Source: Kappaphycus alvarezii (lineage: Eukaryota; Rhodophyta; Florideophyceae; Gigartinales; Solieriaceae). Taken from it: a DNA stretch of 64,000 nt. The notes beneath the pieces are model-generated. The model was not told the DNA's origin. It searched no databases and saw nothing but the letters and a program-made list of their open reading frames with translations. A program made the position numbers and the translations under genes. The first letter of the stretch is position 1. Each line of letters opens with the position of its first letter. Below, one piece after another: positions 30,442 through 39,349 of the stretch. The stretch covers positions 992,001-1,056,000 of the forward strand of contig NADL03000629.1 of assembly GCA_002205965.3 (NCBI GenBank). The letters run 5' to 3'.

Positions 30442-31405
30442 GTCAGGACCAGAGGTGAAAATCTTACAAAATAGAAGGGATCAAAGGTTGACGGATGCCG
30501 GTAACGTATCCATCGCTGAAGAGATTAGTCAAGTCAATGTGACAAAAAGGGATGGGGAAGGGAACATTTTATCGAAGAAACCTAGGCTAGAGTATGGAAT
30601 GCTGGAGCATATCCCAGCACCTGTACCTCCTCGAACCAAGAGGTCTGATCAAGTTGTTCCAGGAGTGGGAGTCACTCCGGCCAAGAAGACGAAAAAGAGT
30701 AAGAAAGTTAAGAGTATCTCTAAGGACGTACTAGAGTATGTGAAGAGGTACAATTTGGTGGCTGAGCTTGCATCGGCCCCAACTGGGATAACGTTTGGTC
30801 AACTTTTGAGGGGCGACGCAGAGGATGCGAGAAAAGAACTCAAAAAAATTATCAGGTCTAATAAGTCCGCTAAGGGTAAGAAACTGTTTCTTCAATCGGC
30901 CTCGACAGCACCAAGACGTCTTAAGCTGGTACCAGTCAAAGTATTGGGTATGAAAACCCAAGCTCTCTTCGATTCGGGTGCTGTTCCAAACCTCATTTCA
31001 GAAACTTTGGTGACAGATCTAGGTCTCGAAATTACTCCAACGACTCGAAAAATAACTGTAGCGGATGGAACCGTCTCAAAATGCATGGGCACTGTTGACA
31101 AGGTTTCCGTGTTCTTTGGGGACTCTAAAGTTGATGTAGACTTTCTTGTCATGCCGGATCTCCCTTTCGATGCAATCATTGGCTGCCCACATGGAAAGAC
31201 TAGGACATGCATTGACTTGGGCAACCAAATGGTTTCAGTTAATATTGACGGCAGAACCGTGAAGATGCCCCTGGATTTCGACAAAAGCACGCATCCTGAA
31301 GATTTAAAAGAAACGGACAGTGAAGATTTCACTTCTAGCTATGACAGCGAAGATTCGGAACCAACTAACACTTTCGGAAGTGGAAAAGGGTACCCTCGGG
31401 GGTAA
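30314..31405 (+). CDS. Aspartic protease region (pro) of the Ty3/gypsy element
   Basis: The open frame overlaps the end of gag in the +1 frame, the usual arrangement for expression by frameshifting. A lysine-rich linker and a conserved QLLRGDAEDARKELKK helix come first. The retropepsin core has ALFDSGAVPNLIS with the catalytic D-S-G at about 30971-30979 and a flap/second hydrophobic motif FDAIIGCPHG. The C-terminal acidic tail (ETDSEDF...) leaves frame near 31395 and would end at 31470. The protease would cleave Gag-Pol. A decayed relative lies at 992-372 with D-M-G in place of D-S-G. Confidence 0.82.
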   Translation: MQTGVLIIHIETLVVQSAVDMGIMKVTAGLKTTEEQIYRKRSESGPEVKILQNRRDQRLTDAGNVSIAEEISQVNVTKRDGEGNILSKKPRLEYGMLEHIPAPVPPRTKRSDQVVPGVGVTPAKKTKKSKKVKSISKDVLEYVKRYNLVAELASAPTGITFGQLLRGDAEDARKELKKIIRSNKSAKGKKLFLQSASTAPRRLKLVPVKVLGMKTQALFDSGAVPNLISETLVTDLGLEITPTTRKITVADGTVSKCMGTVDKVSVFFGDSKVDVDFLVMPDLPFDAIIGCPHGKTRTCIDLGNQMVSVNIDGRTVKMPLDFDKSTHPEDLKETDSEDFTSSYDSEDSEPTNTFGSGKGYPRG

Positions 31406-31451
31406 TGAACATGGCATGGGACGATTATGATTCCGGGTTTGAAACAGATGA

Positions 31452-33392
31452 CGACTGGATTCTAGGATAAGTTTGAAACCCGAATGTGTTTCTTTTTGCG
31501 ATGATATCGAATCAAAGGACAGAATTCGGAGCATGAAAGAAGATTACCTTTGCAAAGAAAATAAGAATACGGCGAATTCCATATATGAAGATGTGAGCAC
31601 GACGGAAGAGGTCCTTCAAAATATTGAGGTTGAGGATCAAGAAGAAAAAGGGCGCCAAATGGCAGAAATCCAAGGAAAAGTGCAGCACCTTCCCGCCCCC
31701 GCCTCACTGAAAATATCCGACATGTTAACATCTTCCGAAGTAATTGCATGGAGCGTTTCAGATTTGAGACAAGCAAGTGTACCGGTTACTCACTCGTTCG
31801 AACTTACCGACACTCAACCGATTTACCACAAGCCTAGACGTCAACCGCCAAAATATGACCAATTTATCTCAGAAAATGTTACAAGTATGCTGAAAAATGA
31901 TATTATTCGACCAGTTTCATCCCCATGGTCGTTTCCAGTTGTGGTCGCACCAAAGAAGGATGGAAAGCTGCGTTTTTGCGTCGATTACCGACAACTGAAC
32001 CAGAGAATGATACCCGATCGATTTCCGATTCCGAACATGGAGGAGATCCTCGAGGACCTGAAGGACGGGAGATATTTCACCTCAATTGACCTTTACACTG
32101 GCTATTGGCAGATTCCATTGGATGAAAAATGTAAGGAAAAAACAACCTTTACCAGCAAAGCCGGTACGTTCAGGTTCGAAGTGATGCCTTTTGGTCTCAT
32201 GAATGCACCAGCTACATTCCAAAGAATGATGAACGAGGTTTTGAAAGGACTTCCATTCGCAAGAGTCTATATCGATGATGTCGTCATATTCTCAGAAACA
32301 TTGGATCAGCACATCTCGCACGTCAAGACAGTTGTGGAGAGGATATCGGAGTATAGCTTGAAAATTAAGTTGAGCAAATGCTTCTTTGCGAAAACTTCTA
32401 TCCAATTACTCGGTCATATCGTCGACCAAGAGGGAATTAGAGTGGATCCAGAGAAAACGAAAAAAATAAAGTTGGCACCAAGGCCCGCTTCAAAGACGGA
32501 GGTCCGAAGCTTCTTAGGACTGGCCTCATATTACAGAAGATTTATCAAAGATTTCGCCAAGACTGCAGCACCGTTACATGCCAGCACTACGAAGAACGGA
32601 AAATTTTACTGGAACAAGGAAATGGAAACTGCATTTCAGGAGCTTAAAGATAAGCTATGTGTCCCCCCAGTTCTCATGTACCCAGATTTCAAGAGACCAT
32701 TCGTTGTGGAGACAGATGCCTCAGAACGGTCTTTGGGTGCCGTTTTGTCCCAAAAAGATGAAAACGGAAGACTACACCCTGTTCAATTCGCAAGCCGAAC
32801 TCTGAATGACGCGGAAAAGAGATACTCAGTCTGCGAGAAAGAAGCGCTAGCTGTCGTCTTCGCGCTGAAAAAGTTTCGCGTATACCTTTTATCACTCGAG
32901 AAATTTGTCTTGATAACTGATCACCAGGCACTTAAAACAGCATTCCAAAAGAAGGATGTACATCACCGCTTGGCCCGATGGCTCGACATTTTCGCAGAAT
33001 ATCGGTTTGAAATTGTGTATAGACCCGGACGCAATAATCAGCCTGCCGATTACCTATCCCGCTTGAGGGACGCACTGATTCCAAATGAAAAAGCTTCGGA
33101 GGACATCGTCGGAGTCGCCGAGTTGCAGTTGCCGAACGATAACGAGTACGAAGCTAATATTCACGGACTGATCAAATTCCTCGATGGACTAGAAATGAGA
33201 AAGGTTGATCTTGAACACCGAAATTGGGTACGCAGGAATCAAAAGGCTTTTACATTGTGGAATGGGAAACTTTTCCGGCACACTAAAGCCGGTCCCCGAC
33301 TAGTGGCCCCTTTGAAAGAAAGAATGAAGATCTTGAGGACTTTCCATGATGAGCTAGGGCATTGGGATCTCGAAACAACCAAAAATTCGTAA
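31452..33392 (+). CDS. Reverse transcriptase-RNase H of the Ty3/gypsy element
   Basis: One open frame with RT motifs LRFCVDYRQLN, FTSIDLYTGYWQIPL, MPFGLMNAPATFQ and YIDD (residues 266-269 counted from 31473) in FARVYIDDVVIFS. RNase H follows with VVETDASERSLGAVLS, EKEALAVVFAL, LITDHQALK and PADYLSRL, giving the D-E-D-D active site. The frame continues into the integrase zinc domain (FHDELGH) and ends at a frameshift stop at 33390-33392. The frame opens at 31452, before any ATG; the first ATG is at 31533, so expression probably depends on recoding from pro. RT and RNase H are intact in this copy. Confidence 0.9.
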   Translation, partial: RLDSRISLKPECVSFCDDIESKDRIRSMKEDYLCKENKNTANSIYEDVSTTEEVLQNIEVEDQEEKGRQMAEIQGKVQHLPAPASLKISDMLTSSEVIAWSVSDLRQASVPVTHSFELTDTQPIYHKPRRQPPKYDQFISENVTSMLKNDIIRPVSSPWSFPVVVAPKKDGKLRFCVDYRQLNQRMIPDRFPIPNMEEILEDLKDGRYFTSIDLYTGYWQIPLDEKCKEKTTFTSKAGTFRFEVMPFGLMNAPATFQRMMNEVLKGLPFARVYIDDVVIFSETLDQHISHVKTVVERISEYSLKIKLSKCFFAKTSIQLLGHIVDQEGIRVDPEKTKKIKLAPRPASKTEVRSFLGLASYYRRFIKDFAKTAAPLHASTTKNGKFYWNKEMETAFQELKDKLCVPPVLMYPDFKRPFVVETDASERSLGAVLSQKDENGRLHPVQFASRTLNDAEKRYSVCEKEALAVVFALKKFRVYLLSLEKFVLITDHQALKTAFQKKDVHHRLARWLDIFAEYRFEIVYRPGRNNQPADYLSRLRDALIPNEKASEDIVGVAELQLPNDNEYEANIHGLIKFLDGLEMRKVDLEHRNWVRRNQKAFTLWNGKLFRHTKAGPRLVAPLKERMKILRTFHDELGHWDLETTKNS

Positions 33393-34310
33393 CTGAGAGA
33401 TTCTGGTGGCCCGGTATCCATAAGGACGTCTATAACTTCGTGAAAAGCTGCGACAACTGCCAAAAATTCACTCCAATACGGAAGTATAAGACAACTCTAA
33501 GTTTTCCAGTTTCGGTCTCTTTGAAACCTTCTCAATTGACTTCGCGGGCCCGTTCAAGGAAACTTCTTCCGGAAACAAATATCTCCTTATAGGGGTGGAA
33601 CATCTTACTGGATGGCCAATAGCAGTTGCAGTCGAGGAGGCAAATGCTGAGGTGGTACTGAGATTCATCGAAAAAGAAATAATTGAACCGTTTGGTCTTC
33701 CAAAAAGGATCATCTCGGATAACGCCCTTTGTTTTACTGCAACTTCACTGCTTCGTTTTTGGAAGAGAAAGGGATTCAGCTGAAGACCGTTCTCGCATAC
33801 GCTCCTATGTCCAACGGGAAAGCGGAGAGGATGGTTGGAACCATCAAACGAGCAATATCGAAAACTATGTTGGAGAATGAAATCCAGTGGGAAGATGCCT
33901 TACCAAAAGTGTTATACGGCTACCGTCGAAGAAGAGGAAGAAATGGACGCTCACCATTCGAGCTAATGTACGGAAGGGCTCCTAGAATGTTAAGAGAGAC
34001 ATGGAAACAAATATTATCGATGAAGAGAGTAGGGAAGTTGAACTACTGGCCACCGAAGGCTGGAGATCACACCGCGCGCTAACACAGACAAGAAATAAGG
34101 ATGCAGAACCTGCAGTCAGAACCTTTTCAGTTGGCTCTAAAGTACTTGTAGTACATGGAAAAGCAATGCAGCAGGCTGTGAAGTGGCCGGCCTTCCAAAC
34201 CAAGTACTCGAACCCTTGCATCGTCACGGAGGAAAGACACCCGCACTATCAGCTCTGTTCAAGCTCAGGGAAGAGATCAAGGAGGGCCATCCATGCACGT
34301 CGTCTGGTCC
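33345..34310 (+). pseudogene. Integrase of the Ty3/gypsy element, frameshifted
   Basis: All parts of a gypsy integrase are present but spread over four frames, with changes near 33365, 33520, 33750 and 33995. The zinc domain has FHDELGH and, after the first frame change, SCDNCQK. The core has D in SIDFAGPF (33538), D in IISDNALCF (33718) and E in NGKAERMVG (33825). The last two are 107 bp apart across one frame change, consistent with D-35-E if one base is missing. The C-terminal DNA-binding segment includes FSVGSKVLVV. No chromodomain was seen. The copy cannot make integrase. Confidence 0.85.
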
Positions 34311-35488
34311 CTTACCATCAGAGGCCTGAAGAATTCCTTCTCACACAGGACTATGCGCAACCACGGGGCATACTCATCTTTAACTATAGAATGATTCCTA
34401 TGGGAGGAAAAAGGGCCTGGGAATGGATCATCTCGGTTACGCGGGACTACTACGAACTCCACGTAATCATCCATTTCTACATTAATATATGCCTATGTTT
34501 TCGTACGTTGAACGGACCATTGCTACCTGAAGAAGATTTCCGACTATTAATAAGAGTTCTATTTTCATTCCAAAACGGAAGGTTCACGGAAGCAGGTCCA
34601 GAGTTTGTGGAGGTAATATATCATTACTCTATAGGAAGATATGGAATGGTAGCTGCTGGAGACTTGTCGCAAACGTATCTGAATATTATCCGTCCAATTT
34701 ACGTATTTCTCAAGAACAACCAAGACGTGCGACTGAGAGGTTACGCCTTACCCCCGGATATGGAATACAGGCTGGTCCCGTATCCTCTATGGGAACCTTA
34801 CGTTTCTCCGCCACAAATTGGGAACGTTGGAGGCGGCGAGGATCCTCCTGAAGCAGTGATGATGACCAGAGGAGGACCTTCAGGAGACAACAACCCGCCC
34901 AGAAGAGGTTCCGGTCGTCCCCCGAGAGGACCTCGTGCAGGTCCCAGTACGTCAGGAGCTGGTCGCGGCCATTCATCGGGACCGTCCACCACAACTTCAT
35001 CTCTAGCTCTGCTTCACAACCATGCACAGCATACAGTCGGAAGAAGAAGATTATCTTTTTGGCTGCGCAATATCTCCGAGGATGCGAACGATGCGCAGGT
35101 CATTTCTTATTTCATGATAAGCATCTGTTTATGTTTTAGGGCGCTACATGGACCGCACTTATCTTACGAAGATTCGTTCTTGATGATGCGCGTCTTCTTT
35201 TCTTATCGACATCCATTCCTCCGGCATCTTCCAGAAGAGTTTGCATATCACATATATTTTTTCACTCTTGGAAGATTCGGAAGAGTCACGGAAGAAGAAT
35301 GTATTCAACCCCACCTCGATGTGATCAAACCAATATATGAGGCTATGCTACAAAGTGAGGTACCAGTAATGCGAACCTACTTTTTAGAGCATCATATTGG
35401 TAATCAGTTGCATCCGTACCCGTTTGAGAGACCATACATCTTATCAATAAGACAGCGAACACTAACGGAAGCAGAAGAAGAGCAGTGA
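34001..35488 (+). CDS. Integrase C-terminus plus tandem-duplicated unknown domain
   Basis: A 495-codon frame. Residues 41-106 complete the integrase. Residues about 136-269 and 348-482 are two copies of one unrecognised domain. They align without gaps over 104 residues from ICLCFR to PY, with 39 identities by hand count (about 37%). Shared blocks are ICLCFR(T/A)L(N/H)GP, ED, RV(L/F)FS, EF..xIY, GR(Y/F)G, (I/V)I(R/K)PIY and PYP...PY. The linker (270-346) is rich in G, P, R and S. No transmembrane helix or known env, chromodomain or protease motif is visible. The region ends just before the polypurine tract. Its role is unknown; position suggests either a pol extension or a third ORF. Confidence 0.7.
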   Translation: METNIIDEESREVELLATEGWRSHRALTQTRNKDAEPAVRTFSVGSKVLVVHGKAMQQAVKWPAFQTKYSNPCIVTEERHPHYQLCSSSGKRSRRAIHARRLVPYHQRPEEFLLTQDYAQPRGILIFNYRMIPMGGKRAWEWIISVTRDYYELHVIIHFYINICLCFRTLNGPLLPEEDFRLLIRVLFSFQNGRFTEAGPEFVEVIYHYSIGRYGMVAAGDLSQTYLNIIRPIYVFLKNNQDVRLRGYALPPDMEYRLVPYPLWEPYVSPPQIGNVGGGEDPPEAVMMTRGGPSGDNNPPRRGSGRPPRGPRAGPSTSGAGRGHSSGPSTTTSSLALLHNHAQHTVGRRRLSFWLRNISEDANDAQVISYFMISICLCFRALHGPHLSYEDSFLMMRVFFSYRHPFLRHLPEEFAYHIYFFTLGRFGRVTEEECIQPHLDVIKPIYEAMLQSEVPVMRTYFLEHHIGNQLHPYPFERPYILSIRQRTLTEAEEEQ

Positions 35489-35508
35489 CGACCCGGGACG
35501 TTCGCCTT

Positions 35509-35521
35509 GAGAAAGGGGGCG
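35509..35521 (+). promoter_or_regulatory. Polypurine tract
   Basis: A 13-bp run, GAGAAAGGGGGCG, interrupted only near its end by one C, lies directly before the 3' LTR. This is the standard site for plus-strand DNA priming. Confidence 0.8.
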
Positions 35522-36993
35522 TGTAATACAAAAAATGGTCCTCCCCTCATTTAATACAGGAAATGGTCCTCCCTTCACTTTATAGACAGGAAATGGTCCT
35601 CCCCTCGTGTAATCCAGCAACCTACAACGATCCCGCCCCTAACTTCTCCAACCGTCATTTCCAAATTTACTTCCATTTTATCTAGATATTTTTATACTGT
35701 ATTTAACCCTCTGAATCGACCCCGAATCAAGTCCCTTTTCCCTTTTAGCTTACCTCCTCCTCCAAATTCGCCTTTTTTTGAGAAGAAGGGCGCAAATGCA
35801 CTATTGCAAAATCCCTTGCAGATTTATTTTACCTATTCCTAATCTATAGAACCTGCCCCGGGAGCCTATTTAAACCCCTTTATTCTAAGTTCCAAATGCC
35901 CCCGATCATTTTACTCATCACCCCTCTCCCCCCACACACCCAAAGCACCCACATTGCCTCCTGTTCCCCAACTTCTATCACAATGAGCAACCTTCGCCCC
36001 TCTGTCCCTATTTCCAAAAACCGCCCTTCCCGTTCCATCAATGGCCTTCGTCTCGCCGCCTACGGGCCAACCGATGCCGACGACTACATCCGGCGGCAAA
36101 CAAAGAAGCAAATCATCGAGTTCGTGCGCCGCCTCTTCATAGAAGAAGAAGCGAGGGAGGTAAGTCCGGGAGAGGCTGAGAAGGTCGAGGAGGAGAGCGG
36201 GGAGTCCTTCGAGGAATGGTTAGCCCCTGAGCTAGTGTACGAGGATCAGGAAGATGAGGAGAGGAGGAGGATGAGGAGGATGAGGAGGAGGAAGAAGAGG
36301 AGAGGAGGAGGAGGAGGAGAGGAGGATGATGGCAACAGGGGGCATGGAAAGTGTTGGACGGTGGGGCCTGGAATAGAGAGTATGGATCAAGTTGTGCCCA
36401 CGATGGAACCGGATGGAGATATCTTTAGTAGTCTAGATATCTCCCAGGGGGAAATAGAGAGTTGTGAGCCATTCGCAGATATTTGTGGGGACTGCTTGGA
36501 CAGCATGGATATTTTAGAGGAGTTGTTTGGATCTGATTTAGAGAATGGGAAATAAGAGGACCAAATTAATTGTTAGTTCTTAAGTATCTTTTGCTTAGAG
36601 TATATTGTCCACACAAAGTATTTTTATGCATTTCTTGGTATCTCCTGTAGTTTTGTTCGGACTTTAGGGGTAGCCAAAAGTCTATATAAGCTGAGTAAAC
36701 TGCTTCCTCATGGAGAGGTCAAGCAAGTTGGCAGACAACTTTAAGCCAAGTCCGAGTAGTAGGAAGTTGAGAGTCAACTTCAGACCCAAGAAAACTTTTT
36801 CTTACGCTGGTCGCAGAGCGTCAGTGGTAGACCTGCCCCTTTTATACTTGCTTGTAGCTTTCTCAACTCACTTCTATATACAATCCCTTTGTTCGTTCAA
36901 CAATACCACGGTAGCACTTTTGTCGCTCGCAACACCTCCTTCTCAGGGTAATCGGTTCTGAGGATCTCTTCCCCCGCCGATTTATCCCTATCA
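35522..36993 (+). repeat. 3' LTR
   Basis: Starts TGTAATAC and ends CCCTATCA. It has three tandem 28-bp units instead of four, and a different GAGGA-tract length from the 5' LTR. Confidence 0.92.
35896..36555 (+). CDS. LTR-encoded protein, unbroken copy
   Basis: A single open frame of 219 codons from the first ATG, or 190 from the conserved ATG at 35983. The N-terminus is basic (PSVPISKNRPSRS). A predicted amphipathic helix follows (DDYIRRQTKKQIIEFVRRLF), then EEWLAPELVYE, a variable purine-encoded repeat tract, and an acidic C-terminus with alternating acidic and hydrophobic residues (DGDIFSSLDIS, DSMDILEELFGSDL). The tract crosses out of and back into frame relative to other copies, which reduces confidence that this version is native. 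TATTTAAA lies just upstream. No known family was recognised. The acidic-hydrophobic tail resembles transcriptional activation domains (inference). Confidence 0.55.
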   Translation: MPPIILLITPLPPHTQSTHIASCSPTSITMSNLRPSVPISKNRPSRSINGLRLAAYGPTDADDYIRRQTKKQIIEFVRRLFIEEEAREVSPGEAEKVEEESGESFEEWLAPELVYEDQEDEERRRMRRMRRRKKRRGGGGGEEDDGNRGHGKCWTVGPGIESMDQVVPTMEPDGDIFSSLDISQGEIESCEPFADICGDCLDSMDILEELFGSDLENGK

Positions 36994-37004
36994 CCTTTCC
37001 TCCA

Positions 37005-37286
37005 CTAAATGGCATAACTGAGCTTTTGATAAAGCCAAGAGGATACCTTCGCCTTACAGCTTCCGATACGGGCCGCAATGGCGGCTGCATACTCGTCGAC
37101 CACCTTGGATATGGTCTCCGACGGGCATCCCAGGGAATCAAAGTCTAGCGGGACAAACTGCCAGCCGGGAAGCGGGCGTCCCGGTGAAGCATGGCCAGGA
37201 ATGGCGGCGATTTTGGTTGTAAAGTCCCTCAGTTTCTGTCGTTCTGCCGCATTGGCGTTAGGAATTTTGTGGCACCGGTAACGCAC
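37005..37286 (-). pseudogene. LINE endonuclease/C-terminal relic
   Basis: The minus frame reads ANAAERQKLRDF, WQFVPLDFDSLG and a helical end VSSWLYQKLSYAI. It fits the C-terminal restriction-like nuclease region of LINEs: an A-E-x-x-K helix, then F-x-P-L-x-F-x-x-x-G and a Q-x-L-S-x-A-I end. It abuts the 3' LTR and the left edge of the ZIP duplication. Confidence 0.5.
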
Positions 37287-38815
37287 AGTTGCAACCGAAA
37301 AAACGCACGCAATAGCCTTCCAAACCCTTCCTTACGGGCAAGTGCACGTGAAGTTGCACCGGTGCCAAGCCTTTCTATTTGTTCATCCGCACCGGCCGTT
37401 GCCCAACGCTTTTCCAACGCATGCTATTTTCGGTACCAACAATTGCCGAAGGTGCTATAATTCAATACGCCAATTCCTACTTAAAAGACTTCTCGCCTCT
37501 CGACACATTTCCTGTATCTAGAAGGCACCGGTGTGAAGCACTACCAGATTCTCGACCTAGCCACTCTCTCAAGCATTGTCGTCACTCGTTCTATAATGCA
37601 TCCAACAGACCTCTTCACTCTCTTCCGCCAGGAATCTGAATGCGGTTCCGGGTGTATTGCGGCTTGGAAGGGCGGCTTTGCAGCGATTCTGTTGGCTGAG
37701 GGTCTGCTATTCGGTCACCTTGTCTATTTGCTAAGGCTCACTGGAAAGCGTTTCAACACTATTGTCGACCTGGGACATGCGCTCTCTGCGGGTGTATTCC
37801 TGTCTGCCGGGTTGCTGCATGTCCTCCCAGAAGCTGTCGAACTGTTTGAGGGTGGTCATAGTCATGGGGAGGAGGGGGAGGACGAGCATGACGAGCACGA
37901 CGAGCACGACGAGCACGACGACGAGGATCTCGAGCATTCAGAAAGGAATGAGGAAGACGAGGATCACCATGACGATGAGGAGGAAGAAGAAGGAGGGCTG
38001 GGTGGCCTTGTGTGGACATTCTTGATTGTGATGATTTCCTATTACGCCCTGTTTTTTGTGGAGCAAGTCCTGGTTCCGAAAGTGTTGGATTCCAGGTCTG
38101 CCAAGGACGCTGCGGCCAAGCAGTCAGATGACGTCGAAGAGGGAGCAGTGGAAGCACTGGAAGGGGAACACAGCGAGGAGCTGGGAGGATTCAAGAGCAG
38201 AGCATTTGTAACTGGATTGATTGAAATTTTGGGGATCAGTGCACACTCATTGTTTGAATCTATGGCATTGGGGTTATCCACCTCGTTTGAAACTGTGCTG
38301 AACATCTTCATTGCCACGGCTTCGCATCGCTGGGCTACGGCAGCGGCCATTGCATTCAAGCTAATCAGGAGTGTCAAATACCTCCCATTCTTGGTGTTGC
38401 TGTTGGTGTTTTCGTCAATGATCCCGATTGGCATTGGGATTGGAGCCGGTTTGTCCTCGTTGTCGGATACGGTTCAGGCAGTGCTGTTTTCTATTAGCGC
38501 GGGTACTTTTGTGTACCTTGGGGCTTACGAAGGAATGGCCGAAGGGTTTGGCCCGGGTAAGACAGGATTAATTGGGAAGTTCTTGGCAGCTGCAGGTGGC
38601 GCCGCAATCATCGTGGTCATTACCGTGATATTGAAAGTGTTGGATATTCACGGGTAGAGGGCGTAATGAGTTTCATTTGGCACTTGTGTTGCACCCAGGG
38701 GCCAAGTTGCCTGCGTATAGAACGTAACGATTTTGTACAATTGAGCAAAGGTGTTTCGGACCCGGCACGATAGGTGCCAAAGAGGGCTTTGCATTTAAAG
38801 ATACATACAGTACCG
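37265..38815 (+). repeat. ZIP-gene duplication unit, copy 1
   Basis: About 1.55 kb nearly identical to the reverse complement of 53085-54612. It contains the whole ZIP coding region with about 330 bp upstream and 160 bp downstream. Homology ends upstream near GTTACCGGTGCCA (read on the minus strand) and downstream near the AAAGCCCTCTTTGGC word. Confidence 0.88.
37596..38657 (+). CDS. ZIP-family zinc/iron transporter, copy 1
   Basis: An intronless 353-aa membrane protein starting at the ATG at 37596; the frame is open upstream but without an ATG. Eight membrane segments fit the ZIP fold (approximate residues 22-46, 58-83, 137-160, 203-228, 237-259, 263-287, 292-319, 327-350). TM4 has the metal-binding signature GISAHSLFESMALGL (H217, E221) and TM5 IATASHRWATAAAIAFKL (H244). 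A His/Asp/Glu-rich loop with HSHG and DEH repeats lies between TM2 and TM3, a likely metal sensor or binding loop; many ZIPs carry theirs between TM3 and TM4. It would import divalent metal into the cytosol. It stands alone among repeats; the copy at 53.2 kb differs by one residue and a three-residue indel. Confidence 0.92.
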   Translation: MHPTDLFTLFRQESECGSGCIAAWKGGFAAILLAEGLLFGHLVYLLRLTGKRFNTIVDLGHALSAGVFLSAGLLHVLPEAVELFEGGHSHGEEGEDEHDEHDEHDEHDDEDLEHSERNEEDEDHHDDEEEEEGGLGGLVWTFLIVMISYYALFFVEQVLVPKVLDSRSAKDAAAKQSDDVEEGAVEALEGEHSEELGGFKSRAFVTGLIEILGISAHSLFESMALGLSTSFETVLNIFIATASHRWATAAAIAFKLIRSVKYLPFLVLLLVFSSMIPIGIGIGAGLSSLSDTVQAVLFSISAGTFVYLGAYEGMAEGFGPGKTGLIGKFLAAAGGAAIIVVITVILKVLDIHG

Positions 38816-39345
38816 ACGCTATTGTGCACTGTCAGTATCAATGCATCCGCTAGTCCACACATAACAAAGATTTCTTTGATTTCTGCCACAAACGAGCGGG
38901 TTGAAGGACTAAATTTACCTTCATTTGATACCTAACTACCACCCACACCCCGGACCCCAGACAAGCATTGAACATCAAGATTTCCCGGTGTCGTTTCAAT
39001 ACTACTGCCAGGTCCCATTTTCCATCCTTGCACGCCATACACCAGAACGAATTGCCCAGAAACACTCCATGCACACGGCGATCACTTCAAGCACTGCTAG
39101 CATGGTAGCGGACACGGTAATACTGGTGCTGACGAAAAAGAGAACCGCTACCTGCCCGAGATGAGAGTTTCTGTAGGCGAATAAAGTGCTTAACTAGAAG
39201 ATAGCGGACAAGGGCGAGGAATAGTAACGAAAGAAGAGTTTTGGCTCTAGTAACCAATTTTAAAGAAGATGGCTCTTCCACCCCGATTACATGCTAGAAA
39301 GGTGATCGAGTATTAGTTTCGATGCTGATTCCCAATTTGCCTTCT
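38816..39345. other. No recognisable gene
   Basis: Small frames only, no shared repeat found. Confidence 0.35.
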
Positions 39346-39349
39346 CTCT

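Larger units (their letters stand above)
27935..36993 (+). mobile_element. Near-complete Ty3/gypsy LTR retrotransposon, 9.06 kb
   Basis: Two LTRs (1511 and 1472 bp) flank gag, protease, RT, RNase H, integrase and an extra C-terminal region. The order protease-RT-RNase H-integrase defines Ty3/gypsy. A polypurine tract (GAGAAAGGGGGCG) abuts the 3' LTR. The integrase contains several frame changes, so this copy cannot be autonomous. The 5-bp flanks differ (ACCGT on the left, CCTTT on the right), unlike the solo LTRs, which suggests recombination between two insertions or later change. Confidence 0.92.

Noticed and set aside
37759-38434. Minus-strand frames inside ZIP copy 1 (and the mirror frames in copy 2)
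   Set aside because: They are antisense shadows of the ZIP coding sequence with no motif of their own.
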